Origin: Scytonema sp045865695
Lineage (GTDB): Bacteria; Cyanobacteriota; Cyanobacteriia; Cyanobacteriales; Nostocaceae
Reading direction: 5' to 3'
DNA length: 64,000 nt
Assembly: GCF_045865695.1 (NCBI RefSeq)
Contig: NZ_BAACAP010000195.1
Location: forward strand, 1-64,000
Translations under genes and position numbers: made by a program
The notes under the pieces: generated by a model
Seen by the model: the letters and a program-made list of their open reading frames with translations, nothing else
Database searches by the model: none
Told to the model about the DNA's origin: nothing
Part shown: piece by piece, positions 43,654 to 52,766 of the stretch
How positions within the stretch are numbered: the stretch's first letter is position 1
Layout: each line of letters opens with the position of its first letter

Positions 43654-44955
43654 TTAACCAATTTTTTTCAGCTTGAACCACTGTTTCCGCAACTTCCAAA
43701 ATTTACTAGATTCCATTGCGGCGATCGTAACTTTTAACTGTTCGAGTTCTGCTTGAGTGTTTTGCAGTTGCGATCGCGATTGCTCGAGTTCTGCTTGAGT
43801 ATGTTGTAGTTGCGATTGCGATTGTTCGAGTTCTGCTTGAGTGTTATGCAGTTGCGATTGCGATTGCTCGAGTTCTGCTTGAGTGTTATGCAGTTGCGAT
43901 CGCGATTGTTCGAGTTCTGCTTGAGTGTTATGCAGTTGCGAGCGCGATTGTTCGAGTTCTACTTGAGTGTTTTGCGCTTCTGACTCGGAACGCTCCCATT
44001 CTGCTTGAGTGTTATGCAGTTGCGATTGCGATTGCTCGAGTTCTACTTGAGTGTTATGCAGTTGCGATTGCGATTGCTCGAGTTCTGCTTGAGTGTTATG
44101 CAGTTGCGATTGCGATTGCTCGAGTTCTACTTGAGTGTTTTGCAATTGCGATCGCGATTGCTCGAGTTCTACTTGAGTGTTTTGCAAATGATTTATTATT
44201 TGAGAATAGTGCTCATTTAAAGCTGCATATTGACCTTCTAGTGATAATGGAAATGCACGTATAATAAATTGAAAAGTATCTGCGTCTGCATCTTGTTCTA
44301 TTTTTTGAGTAAGTTCTACACTGAAGTCATTTCTATCAATATGAGGTAATAGAAGATTATCAGAGAAAACTGGTACTTTAGTACAATCAATATTACCAAT
44401 TAAGTATCCCGAACGCTTAAACAGATCCACGACTGTTTTGCGTGTAAAAAATCTTAAATGTGTAGAATCTAAAATTCCTAGTTCAGAATACTCAAATCTA
44501 CCCTGTAACAATGACAAACGAATTGCTCCATGAGCAACATTGGGAATGGACACTACCACATATCCATCCGGCTTTAATATGTGCTGTGTTTCTTCTAAAA
44601 CTCTCCACGGATCTCTTAAATGTTCCAAAATATCTCCAAAAACAGCTATATCGTATTTTTGACCCTCCAGCACTTCAGTTATAGACACAAAATCTAAATC
44701 AGCTACGATGACTTGTTCGCAATATCTTTCAGCAGCTTTTGCTGCGTCTGGGTTAATCTCAACTCCTGTTACTCTACATCCCTTTTTCAATAGGAGCTGA
44801 GCAAAGTAACCAGTTGCACAACCAAAATCTATTACCTGCTTGTTTTCGCCTACCAAGTGGAACATTTTCTTTAAACTATGATTTTCGTCCAATTCATCCT
44901 CAGCAAGTTCTTGGTAGGATGGATAATCTTTTTTCCAACTGTCAGTTAAAGTCAT
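43654..44955 (-). CDS. SAM-dependent methyltransferase with long 14-residue repeat coiled coil and tail motif
   Basis: 433 residues. The N-terminal 230 are a class I methyltransferase (VIDFGCATGYFAQLLLKKG, VTGVEINPDAAK, IAVFGDILEHLRDPWRVLEE, GYVVVSIPNVAHGAIR, STHLRFFTRKTV). Residues 257-408 are eleven units of 14 residues, LEQSQSQLHNTQAE and variants, forming a coiled coil. It ends with MESSKFWKLRKQWFKLKKI, the same motif as in the fused glycosyltransferase. It overlaps the Wzt gene by 4 bases (44952-44955), so translation is coupled to the exporter ATPase. Confidence 0.88.
   Translation of the reverse strand: MTLTDSWKKDYPSYQELAEDELDENHSLKKMFHLVGENKQVIDFGCATGYFAQLLLKKGCRVTGVEINPDAAKAAERYCEQVIVADLDFVSITEVLEGQKYDIAVFGDILEHLRDPWRVLEETQHILKPDGYVVVSIPNVAHGAIRLSLLQGRFEYSELGILDSTHLRFFTRKTVVDLFKRSGYLIGNIDCTKVPVFSDNLLLPHIDRNDFSVELTQKIEQDADADTFQFIIRAFPLSLEGQYAALNEHYSQIINHLQNTQVELEQSRSQLQNTQVELEQSQSQLHNTQAELEQSQSQLHNTQVELEQSQSQLHNTQAEWERSESEAQNTQVELEQSRSQLHNTQAELEQSRSQLHNTQAELEQSQSQLHNTQAELEQSQSQLQHTQAELEQSRSQLQNTQAELEQLKVTIAAMESSKFWKLRKQWFKLKKIG
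43732..44187 (-). repeat. 42-bp minisatellite encoding the coiled-coil repeats
   Basis: Almost eleven tandem 42-base units with only a few differences between them (GATCGC versus GATTGC, GCTTGAG versus ACTTGAG). Near-identity at DNA level means recent expansion and probable length variation between strains. Confidence 0.88.
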
Positions 44956-46337
44956 ACCTTAATATTCGTCTTTCCAATTTTAATGTTAGTTGTCAATTTT
45001 TTTTCGTGGATGATATTGACTTTCATTGGTTGCTCTACTAAAGCATGAATTAGCTTCCCTGTACTAGGTGTTAGTACCTGAAACACCATTGCATTGTCTA
45101 TCCAATCAAAAGTCATACTTGTATAGTTTTCAGTTCCTGCTACTGTTAGACTATAAGAACCAGGTCGAACAGGTAACTTAAATTTAAATTCTATTTCTAG
45201 CCTATCTCCTGGAGATAATTTCCCAATTTTCTGATTTTCTTCAAGAGTATTGCTTCCAATAATTTCATTACCATTCTTATCACAAATATAAAAACCAATA
45301 ATACATCCTTGAAGTGGTTGATTGACTTTTAGATTAATGAGCAACGTGACTTCTTCATTAAACCCAAAAATAGGACTTTCGCTAGTAAACTCTTCTGATT
45401 CATTCAGGAGCTTCACTTCCTCTATAACAGCCTTACCATTTCCTCTTCGAGTCAGTTTGACATTGCTAGATTGGGAGTTAACATAAACTCCATTACAGCG
45501 TAAGTCAACGGAATTATACCGATCGCTAGATTGACTTTCTACATCAACTGGTGATAATTCCAATTCTAGTTCTGTTAGTAATTTCATGTAGTCTATAATG
45601 ACTCTATTGGGCAATCCTGAAGTATACAACTGCCCATCGTGAATCATAACAGCCCAATTACACAAAGTCTTAATCGCCCCCGAATCATGCGAGACAAACA
45701 GAGTTGTAACTCCAGAATCCATCAAAGCTCGCATCCGTCTCATACATCGATGTTGAAACACCACATCGCCCACAGCGAGTGCTTCATCAACAATTAAAAT
45801 TTCTGGATTGACATTCACTGCAACTGCAAATGCCAAGCGGACAAACATGCCGCTAGAATAAGTCTTAACAGGCTGATTTATAAAGTCTCCAATGTCGGCA
45901 AAGCTAGCGATTTCATCAAACTTATCTTCAATTTCTTGTTGGCTTAAACCTAGCAACCGCCCATTAAAAAACACATTCTGCCGTCCCGTAAACTCTGGGT
46001 TAAATCCGCTACCAAGTTCTAGCAGTGCTGACACCCTACCTTTAACTTGTACTTCTCCCGTTGTTGGTGTCAATGTGCCAGCAATGATTTGTAATAGCGT
46101 ACTTTTTCCAGAGCCATTTCGCCCCACAATTCCTACCGTCTGTCCCTTGGGAATCTCCAGATCGATATCTTGTAGTGCCCAAAATACATCTGCTCTACTC
46201 TTCCCAGGTAACAAAAGTTCCTTGAGTCTATCTACAGGATGAACATAGCGCTTAAAGCACTTTGAGACATTTTTCAGGGAAATTGCTATCTCTTTTGTCA
46301 TACTCTTTGAAGGTATTTTACCTGAATCTTTCGCCAT
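44952..46337 (-). CDS. wzt: ABC transporter ATPase of polysaccharide export (Wzt-like)
   Basis: 461 residues. ATPase domain to ~250: Walker A VGRNGSGKSTLL, signature YSSGMFVRLAFA, Walker B EILIVDEALAVGD, switch His in LFVSHDSGAIK. The C-terminal ~170 residues form a strand-rich Wzt-type glycan-recognition domain (SPIFGFNEEVTLLINLKVNQ, RPGSYSLTVAG, WIDNAMVFQV). Such domains let Wzt recognise the finished, end-capped chain before export. Works with the permease at 46625-47479. Start ATG at 46337. Confidence 0.92.
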   Translation of the reverse strand: MAKDSGKIPSKSMTKEIAISLKNVSKCFKRYVHPVDRLKELLLPGKSRADVFWALQDIDLEIPKGQTVGIVGRNGSGKSTLLQIIAGTLTPTTGEVQVKGRVSALLELGSGFNPEFTGRQNVFFNGRLLGLSQQEIEDKFDEIASFADIGDFINQPVKTYSSGMFVRLAFAVAVNVNPEILIVDEALAVGDVVFQHRCMRRMRALMDSGVTTLFVSHDSGAIKTLCNWAVMIHDGQLYTSGLPNRVIIDYMKLLTELELELSPVDVESQSSDRYNSVDLRCNGVYVNSQSSNVKLTRRGNGKAVIEEVKLLNESEEFTSESPIFGFNEEVTLLINLKVNQPLQGCIIGFYICDKNGNEIIGSNTLEENQKIGKLSPGDRLEIEFKFKLPVRPGSYSLTVAGTENYTSMTFDWIDNAMVFQVLTPSTGKLIHALVEQPMKVNIIHEKKLTTNIKIGKTNIKV

Positions 46338-46624
46338 ATTATAGATGTAGTCTCAGATACCCTTGGTAAAAACTACTACCTTTACCAGAGATTTCCATCC
46401 CCTAGTCTATTTAAGAACGCTAGCAATACATTTTACCTGCCATACTATTTACACTTAAATACAATGCTGCTTTTTCTATCACTCCTTAAAAAATAATCTG
46501 TAATTTAGGAAGCTATTAGAATTCAAAAGTTCCCTTCATATCAACCAAATCATTTCTTCACTTCTAATGGCAAATAATCTGGAGCGGCTTGCCAATTGAC
46601 TCTATCCTATCCATCTGACAAAGC

Positions 46625-47479
46625 TCACAGTACATCTGCAAAACCAGGGCGCAAGCGTTGATAGCACCAGAAGCCGCCAAAAAAGACCGCAATTGCGATC
46701 GTTGAAGCAACCCCCCACTCACCCCAGTGCTTGACCTCCCCCACTAAAACTAGATCCCGGTAAACTTCTACAATTGCTGTCATCGGATTAACCCAAAACA
46801 CCCAATTTCGCCATTCTTGTGGAATTGCTGACGCTGGATAAATAATTGGTGTCAAGTACATCCATATATTCAAAAGAACTCCCAAAGTTTGAGGAATATC
46901 ACGTAAAAAAACTGTTAATCCCGCCGCCAAATAAGCCAACCCGGCTGTTAATAATATCTGTGGCAGCCAGATTAAAGGGAGTAGCGCTAATGTACTAGGT
47001 AAAGTATGAGAATTGACTGCTACAAAAACAATCAACGCCATTAAACCAAAAGAACTTTCAATGAACGCCGAGAAAATTGAGATCAGTGGTAATAAAGCAA
47101 GCGGAAAGACCACCTTTTTGACTAAATTCGGCTGACTTACCACCGAACTTGCCGCCTGTATCAAACCACCACTAAAAGCAATCCAGGGTAGTAAGCCAGC
47201 AAATAACCACAAACCAAAGGTGAAGTTATTATCTGGTAAAGCCTTTAGGTTCAGCTTCACCTTAAGTATTACGGAAAATACGTAAGTGTAAATCAGTAAC
47301 TGTGATAACTGATTTAACAAAGGCCAAAAATTGCCTAATATCGAACCCTTGTATCGTGCTTCTAGGTCACGTCGTACCAAAATTCTGAGCAAGTCGAACT
47401 TTGCCCACCACTTTTCATGGATTGGCAAAATGCGCCTTAGCTTTCCTGCCTTTCGGATCGCTCCTCGCATATGCAACAA
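46625..47479 (-). CDS. wzm: ABC-2 type polysaccharide export permease (Wzm-like)
   Basis: 284 residues, six hydrophobic helices. The amphipathic start (WWAKFDLLRILVRRDLEARY, YKGSILGNFWPLLNQLSQL) and the closing MTAIVEVYRDLVLVGE are typical ABC-2/Wzm features. Forms the channel for the Wzt ATPase encoded next on the strand (a spacer of 287 bases lies between, with no gene). First gene of the cluster. Confidence 0.92.
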   Translation of the reverse strand: MLHMRGAIRKAGKLRRILPIHEKWWAKFDLLRILVRRDLEARYKGSILGNFWPLLNQLSQLLIYTYVFSVILKVKLNLKALPDNNFTFGLWLFAGLLPWIAFSGGLIQAASSVVSQPNLVKKVVFPLALLPLISIFSAFIESSFGLMALIVFVAVNSHTLPSTLALLPLIWLPQILLTAGLAYLAAGLTVFLRDIPQTLGVLLNIWMYLTPIIYPASAIPQEWRNWVFWVNPMTAIVEVYRDLVLVGEVKHWGEWGVASTIAIAVFFGGFWCYQRLRPGFADVL

Positions 47480-47574
47480 CTTTAGCTTCCTCTTTTGCTA
47501 CCTACACACCAAATTTCTTTCAATGAAGCTTACTTTCAATGAAAGTTCCTATTGTATAAGTTATTGTCCCACGT

Positions 47575-48282
47575 CTATGGCAACTTGTCAGGATGGATTC
47601 CCAATAATCGTAACTGCTCTGCTAACTGTTGCGATCGCATCCGTTCTTGTTCTAACAGCGCTTCTGTCTCTGTTACTCGTTGTTGTGCTACAGTCACTGC
47701 TTCTTCAGGTGTTGGTACTAAATCCCCATCAGGTGTAAAATAACGCAATTTCCCAGACTCTACACCTAAATACAGACCTAGCACTTGACTCCAACGCCAT
47801 CCCCGTGCATCTGGTAAAATCTCCTGATACTGGTTACCCACCAACTCAAAACCTATAAACTCCAAACTTTCTGGTGAAAACCAAAAATACTCAGGAGTAT
47901 GAAAACGATTTTGATATAAATTCTTTTTCAATTTTCGGTCTACATTAGCTGTACTGTCAGAAAGTAATTCAATAATCAAGTCTGGATAACGACCATCTTC
48001 CTCCCAAACTACCCAGGAAGTGCGGGGACGTTTTTCTGTTTCTCTCACTAGGAAAAAGTCCGGTCTTCTAAACTCTTTATTCTTCAACTGTTGGCGACTA
48101 AAGTAGACGGTTAAATTTGTAACAATAAAGAAATCATTCTGTTCGCGCCACAGCCACTCCAAACAACTGACAAGCAGCAGTAGCTGCATATAATGTAACG
48201 AGCTTTCCATTTCTGGCTCATCACTTAATAGCCGTGTCGCATCCGGCATCTGTTGTTCTAGCTGTTGCGCTGTGACAAACAT
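47575..48282 (-). CDS. Uma2-family (PD-(D/E)XK) protein
   Basis: 235 residues with a Uma2 nuclease-like core: FRRPDFFLVRE, GRYPDLIIELLSDSTANVDR and KLKKNLYQ...TPEYFWFSPES. A helical C-terminal extension (VTVAQQRVTETEALLEQERM) ends RLLGIHPDKL, the usual form in cyanobacteria. Uma2 genes are massively multiplied in this phylum; their role is unknown. Intact, unlike the Uma2 copy at 28054. Confidence 0.88.
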   Translation of the reverse strand: MFVTAQQLEQQMPDATRLLSDEPEMESSLHYMQLLLLVSCLEWLWREQNDFFIVTNLTVYFSRQQLKNKEFRRPDFFLVRETEKRPRTSWVVWEEDGRYPDLIIELLSDSTANVDRKLKKNLYQNRFHTPEYFWFSPESLEFIGFELVGNQYQEILPDARGWRWSQVLGLYLGVESGKLRYFTPDGDLVPTPEEAVTVAQQRVTETEALLEQERMRSQQLAEQLRLLGIHPDKLP

Positions 48283-48604
48283 TTGCTTATACCTGCTTAT
48301 TGATTAATGTCATTCTAGTACAAAAAGGCAGAGGGCAGAAGAGAGAAGTAGAAGGTGTAAAAGCTTGTATTGTAAGCTTTTGACTCGTGTTCAACAACGG
48401 GCTTATTTACCTCTTACTGTACTAGTACTCGCTCCACAAGATCCCCGACTTCTTCAAGAAGTCGGGGATCTAAGCCAACCACTGTACAGAGGCAATGCCT
48501 TGCGCCCCTACTAACAACTAACCACTAACGACTGACCCCAAACCATTAACTCCAGTACCAGATTCAGCTAAACTGAGTCTTGGTTTATCGTTTTGTAAAC
48601 TAGC
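48283..48604. other. Intergenic with palindromes
   Basis: No gene. Contains the hairpin at 48439-48471 and a GGCAATGCCTTGCGCC-type repeat fragment near 48488. Confidence 0.45.
48439..48471. terminator. 16-bp perfect hairpin (CCCGACTTCTT family)
   Basis: Arms 48439-48454 and 48456-48471. Third member of the family at 1929 and 8991. No T-run follows. Confidence 0.6.
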
Positions 48605-48799
48605 ATGGAAATTGGACAAAAAGTTAAGGTATTCCGTTTACGCGATCGCGTTTCTGCCCCTATTGCCCAAAGGCTCGGACAAGTTGGCATCATTGAAGGC
48701 TACAAAGTAACTGATGGACGTGGTGTTGGCGTCGTCGTGAAATTTGACGACAACTATGCCACCTGGTTCTTTGAAGATGAAATCAAAGTTGTGCAGTAA
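48605..48799 (+). CDS. petP: PetP, cytochrome b6f-associated small protein (DUF2862)
   Basis: 64 residues: MEIGQKVKVFRLRDRVSAPI, VGIIEGYKVTDG and VVVKFDDNYATWFFEDEIKV, an SH3-like barrel of the DUF2862 family. PetP binds the cytoplasmic face of the b6f complex and affects cyclic electron flow. Ribosome site is weak (TAGC before ATG). Alone between the Uma2 gene and the ArsA-like gene. Confidence 0.85.
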   Translation: MEIGQKVKVFRLRDRVSAPIAQRLGQVGIIEGYKVTDGRGVGVVVKFDDNYATWFFEDEIKVVQ

Positions 48800-48943
48800 A
48801 CGGAACTCCATCCCCGTTCGCTGTTGGTGCAGATGCCCTCAGTTGAGGGCTTGCCAAACTCAGAACTTGGGATATGTAAACAGCTATAAGCCAGTGTTAA
48901 GTTGGAGTTAAAAGAAACGGCGGTATAAATTAGGAATCAAGTA

Positions 48944-50044
48944 ATGTCCCTCATATTGACATTTTTGGGCAAGGGCAGTTCGGCTCGCACAAAAGTTGCG
49001 ATCGCATCTGCCAAATTACTAGCCAGCCAAGGCAATCGCGTACTCCTAGCAGGACAAGCAGAACCAGCGCTGCCAATTTTGCTAGACACCACCCTAAGTC
49101 CCAACCCCCAAGAAATCGCTCCCAATTTGCAAGTCGTACAATTGCAAGCCGCAGTCCTTCTAGAACGCAGTTGGGAAGAAGTAAAAAAATTTGAAGCGCA
49201 ATACCTCCGTACCCCCATCTTAAAAGAAGTATACGGTCAAGAACTGGCAGTTTTGCCAGGAATGGATAGCGCTCTCGCCTTAAACGCAATCCGAGAGTAC
49301 GACGAAAGCGGCAAATATGACGTTATCATCTACGATGGCACGGGAGACACAACCACCGTGCGGATGTTAGGAATGCCAGAGTCCCTCAGTTGGTATGTCA
49401 GACGATTTCGACAATTGTTTGTAAATTCTGATTTAGGAAGAACAATTTCCGAATCCCCCTTAATTCAACCACTGATAAGCACTTTCTTTAACATCAATTG
49501 GACAGCAGATAACTTTGCCCAACCAACCAACCAAGTCAACAATTTTTTAGATAGAGGAAAAGCTGCTCTAGCAGACCCCAAAAGAATTGCCGCTTTTCTA
49601 GTCACCACCGACGATCCTATTGAAGTCGCAACAACTCGCTATCTTTGGGGAAGTTCGCAACAAATCGGTTTAACCGTTGGTGGAATCATCATCACATCAT
49701 CCGACACCACCACTAACTGGAGCGAGCAATTTGCCCCACTCTCAGTGAGTGTAGTACCTAATGTCAAAACAGGAGATTGGCAACCTCTAATAGATGCTCT
49801 ACCCAATTTCGTCGAGCAAGCCATCAAAGCACCTAAACCTATTGAAATAGACGTAACTGCCAAGCAAGTCCGCTTATTTTTGCCCGGATTTGACAAAAAA
49901 CAAGTCAAACTCACCCAATACGGACCAGAAGTCACAGTAGAAGCAGGAGACCAACGAAGGAATATTTCCCTCCCCCCCGCCCTCAGTGGCAAACCCATAA
50001 CTGGTGCAAAATTTCAAAATAATTATTTGATAATCTCATTTTAA
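48944..50044 (+). CDS. ArsA/Get3-like ATPase with degenerate P-loop and C-terminal Hsp20-like domain
   Basis: 366 residues of the ArsA/TRC40/Get3 superfamily. The P-loop reads GKGSSARTK, keeping the first (signature) Lys but with Arg where the second Lys of GKGGVGKT would be. VIIYDGTGDTTTVRMLGMPE is the switch II region. The last ~65 residues (IDVTAKQVRLFLPGFDKKQV, VTVEAGDQRRNISLPPALSG) form an Hsp20/alpha-crystallin-like strand domain, as in ArsA-HSP20 proteins. Upstream of chlG on the same strand. Function unknown in cyanobacteria. Confidence 0.85.
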   Translation: MSLILTFLGKGSSARTKVAIASAKLLASQGNRVLLAGQAEPALPILLDTTLSPNPQEIAPNLQVVQLQAAVLLERSWEEVKKFEAQYLRTPILKEVYGQELAVLPGMDSALALNAIREYDESGKYDVIIYDGTGDTTTVRMLGMPESLSWYVRRFRQLFVNSDLGRTISESPLIQPLISTFFNINWTADNFAQPTNQVNNFLDRGKAALADPKRIAAFLVTTDDPIEVATTRYLWGSSQQIGLTVGGIIITSSDTTTNWSEQFAPLSVSVVPNVKTGDWQPLIDALPNFVEQAIKAPKPIEIDVTAKQVRLFLPGFDKKQVKLTQYGPEVTVEAGDQRRNISLPPALSGKPITGAKFQNNYLIISF

Positions 50045-50133
50045 GTATTGGGAATGGTTAGTGGTTAGTGGTCATTTGTCATTGGTTATTTGCCCACTAA
50101 CTACTAACAACCAACAACTAACAAACACGTATT
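50045..50133. repeat. Heptamer short tandem repeats (GGTTAGT, CAACTAA)
   Basis: Degenerate GGTTAGTGGTTAGTGGTCATT and ACTAACAACCAACAACTAAC units fill the spacer before chlG. Confidence 0.55.
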
Positions 50134-51171
50134 ATGACTGAATCAACACCTATTACCCCAGACCCCAATTCACCTCAAGTTTCAACTACAGAAACACCGA
50201 CAGAAGAAGTCCAAATTGCAGATCGCAGCGCAAAAACCAGGCAATTGCTAGGAATGAAAGGAGCAGCACCTGGGGAAACTTCTATCTGGAAAATTCGCCT
50301 GCAACTGATGAAACCCATTACCTGGATTCCTTTAATCTGGGGTGTTGTTTGTGGGGCTGCTTCCTCCGGTAACTACACGTGGACATTAGAAAACGTGTTA
50401 AAGTCAGCAGCTTGTATGTTGCTAGCCGGACCGCTATTGGCTGGTTATACCCAAACTCTCAATGAGTACTACGATCGCGAAATTGATGCCGTCAACGAAC
50501 CCTACCGCCCAATTCCCTCCGGCGCAATTCCTTTACCCCAAGTCATTACACAAATTCTTGTTTTACTCATAGCTGGTATCGCCCTAGCATTTGTACTCGA
50601 TGTTTGGGCTGGTCATGACTTCCCCAACATCACCGTACTGGCTATATTTGGTTCTTTCATCGCGTACATATACTCTGCTCCCCCTCTCAAATTAAAACAA
50701 AACGGGTGGTTCGGAGGCTATGCCCTGGGAGCTAGCTACATCGCCTTACCTTGGTGTACCGGTCATGCTTTATTCGGCGAACTCAACTGGAAAATTGTCG
50801 TTTTCACCGTAGTTTATAGTTTGGCAGGTTTAGGGATTGCCATTGTCAATGACTTCAAAAGCGTGGAAGGCGATCGCCAGTTTGGGTTAAAATCGCTACC
50901 CGTCATGTTTGGCGTAACTACAGCAGCCTGGATATGCGTCGTTATGATTGATGTGTTTCAAGCAGGAGTCGTTGCTTATCTCGTCTACCTCCATGAAAAT
51001 TTATACGCCGCCATTCTTGTATTGCTCATCATTCCACAGATTGTCTTTCAGGATATGTATTTCTTGCGCGACCCCTTAAAGAATGACGTAAAATATCAAG
51101 CCAGTGCTCAACCATTTCTCGTTTTAGGAATGCTTGTTGCTGGTTTAGCTATTGGTCATGCTAGTATCTAA
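50134..51171 (+). CDS. chlG: Chlorophyll a synthase ChlG
   Basis: 345 residues, polytopic UbiA-family prenyltransferase that attaches phytyl or geranylgeranyl diphosphate to chlorophyllide a. First Asp-rich motif NEYYDREIDAVNEPYRPIPS; second motif region IVNDFKSVEGDRQFGLKSLP. The N-terminal ~70 residues are soluble and variable, as in other cyanobacteria (RQLLGMKGAAPGET). A PucC-like carrier gene lies 1.7 kb downstream on the other strand. Confidence 0.96.
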   Translation: MTESTPITPDPNSPQVSTTETPTEEVQIADRSAKTRQLLGMKGAAPGETSIWKIRLQLMKPITWIPLIWGVVCGAASSGNYTWTLENVLKSAACMLLAGPLLAGYTQTLNEYYDREIDAVNEPYRPIPSGAIPLPQVITQILVLLIAGIALAFVLDVWAGHDFPNITVLAIFGSFIAYIYSAPPLKLKQNGWFGGYALGASYIALPWCTGHALFGELNWKIVVFTVVYSLAGLGIAIVNDFKSVEGDRQFGLKSLPVMFGVTTAAWICVVMIDVFQAGVVAYLVYLHENLYAAILVLLIIPQIVFQDMYFLRDPLKNDVKYQASAQPFLVLGMLVAGLAIGHASI

Positions 51172-51378
51172 TTTATACCTCTACAGCAGTGACCAGTAAC
51201 CAGTGACCAGTGACCAGTATTGGTCTTACTGGCGTTTAGTTTATACCTCCACAGTTAGACGTTGAACGTTAGGAGTGAGAATTAAAGTGTAAGCAACCTC
51301 CGAATTAAGTTCGGAGGCACATATGATTTTCCCAATCCAAAATCTAAAATCTAAAATCCAAAATGGTAGAGATTTACC

Positions 51379-51666
51379 GTGCCTGAACTACTCAATTATT
51401 TATTTCACGCAATTCAACCTTTTATAGTACCTATTTGCTTTCTGTGTGCTTGGTCGTTAACTATTACCGTTGCTTGGAGTCTTTGGACAGCAGCAAGAGA
51501 CAGTGTAAGTACAGCAAAGCAGATGCATCAAATTCCTTGTGTTGGCTGTCAGTATTTTACCAATGACTATCGGCTCAAATGCACTGTCCATCCTGCTATT
51601 GCTAACACAGAAGAAGCCATAACTTGTTTGGATTATCAACCAAAAACAAATCCTATGCTTTATTAG
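51379..51666 (+). CDS. Small membrane protein with Cys-rich tail
   Basis: 95 residues from a GTG at 51379. One N-terminal hydrophobic helix (FIVPICFLCAWSLTITVAWSL) followed by a soluble tail with four cysteines, C-x2-C (IPCVGCQYFTND), then KCTVHP and TCLDYQP. The pattern could bind a metal or Fe-S cluster. Conserved in my memory of filamentous cyanobacteria but unnamed. A TIR element starts just after it. Confidence 0.65.
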   Translation: MPELLNYLFHAIQPFIVPICFLCAWSLTITVAWSLWTAARDSVSTAKQMHQIPCVGCQYFTNDYRLKCTVHPAIANTEEAITCLDYQPKTNPMLY

Positions 51667-51693
51667 TAAATCTTAAATTACCAAATATATTGC

Positions 51694-51962
51694 GTAGGTT
51701 GGGTTGAGGAACGAAACCCAACAATTCAATTCAATGTTGGGTAGCGTTTATTCGTGAGAGATTAAGGTTAAATACCATTTGTCAATAAGCAATAATACCT
51801 GTATTGCTAAGGTCGGGGTCGTAAACACAAAATTTAGAGCAAGCGATCGTAATCTTAATAAGTTCAGTGCAAACGTGGCGTTCTCGATCGCTCCATGAAA
51901 TGTTGGGTTTGGTTCTCGATGGTGCCATGAAATGTTGGGTTTCGTTCCTCAACCCAACCTAC
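51694..51962. mobile_element. 269-bp MITE-like element with 30-bp perfect terminal inverted repeats
   Basis: 51694-51723 (GTAGGTTGGGTTGAGGAACG...) and 51933-51962 are exact complements. Inside, ATGAAATGTTGGGTTT units are partly tandem (51895 and 51928). The right end overlaps the last base of the IMPase stop codon. Very low divergence of the ends suggests a recent insertion. Confidence 0.75.
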
Positions 51963-52762
51963 TAACTATTAACAACAAATCGTGAAAACAAGGGAATCAA
52001 ATCTTGACGACTCACAACTAAAGTTGGAAAAGATTTAGTTGTATAATCTTCACCCGATTTCAAAGGAAAAGGTTCAGACTCAAGCGACACCCAGCTACCA
52101 CCTGCAGCTTGAACAATAACCCAGGCTCCTGCTAAGTCCCAAATTTTTGGTGTCGCTTCAACCCCACCTAATGTTGCACCGACTGCAACAGTTAGAAAAT
52201 TATAGCTAGCCACACCTAACATCCGAATTTTGCAAGGAAAATCTTTTTGCATGACCGATGTGCTACGAGAGCAAAGGTTGAAAAAATGATTGGGACTGGG
52301 ATCGTCATTGCTTATACGGACAGGTTGGTAGTTGCGAAATGCTCCATTTGGCAAATCTAAACCAGATGTACCTCTCCAAAAACCGTGAAAAGCTTCACCA
52401 ATTGGTGGGAAATAAACGTAACCAAAAACTGGTGTTCCTTTGTATAGCAAACCCAATGAAATTCCCCAAATGGGAATGCCACGAGTAAAGTTTGTCGTAC
52501 CATCTAAAGGGTCTATCACCCAACACCATTCTGTGTCGGAAAAAACCTTATTGCCTTCTTCAGAAAGAATACCGTAATCTGGAAAAAGAGACGCGATCGC
52601 ATCTCGAATTTCCCGATCTGCCCATTTATCCGATTGCGTTACCAAACTACCATCGTCTTTTTGGGACGCTTGTACTCGCCCAAAATCTTGCATTAATTGC
52701 TTCCCTACCCTAGCAGTTGTTGTTTGGGCAAAGTCTATAATTGTTGTCCAAAATTCATTCAT
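51962..52762 (-). CDS. Inositol-monophosphatase-family phosphatase
   Basis: 266 residues. Metal-binding motifs LSEEG, WVIDPLDGTTNFTRG (D-P-L-D-G-T) and the C-terminal WDLAGAWVIVQAAGGSW. The family includes IMPase, histidinol-phosphate phosphatase and cyanobacterial FBPase-like members; the precise substrate cannot be read. The gene ends on the edge of the TIR element. ATG 52762. Confidence 0.92.
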   Translation of the reverse strand: MNEFWTTIIDFAQTTTARVGKQLMQDFGRVQASQKDDGSLVTQSDKWADREIRDAIASLFPDYGILSEEGNKVFSDTEWCWVIDPLDGTTNFTRGIPIWGISLGLLYKGTPVFGYVYFPPIGEAFHGFWRGTSGLDLPNGAFRNYQPVRISNDDPSPNHFFNLCSRSTSVMQKDFPCKIRMLGVASYNFLTVAVGATLGGVEATPKIWDLAGAWVIVQAAGGSWVSLESEPFPLKSGEDYTTKSFPTLVVSRQDLIPLFSRFVVNS

Positions 52763-52766
52763 ACAA

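Noticed and set aside
44005..44220. Repetitive 71-codon frame opposite the coiled-coil repeats
   Set aside because: Antisense shadow of the 42-bp minisatellite.
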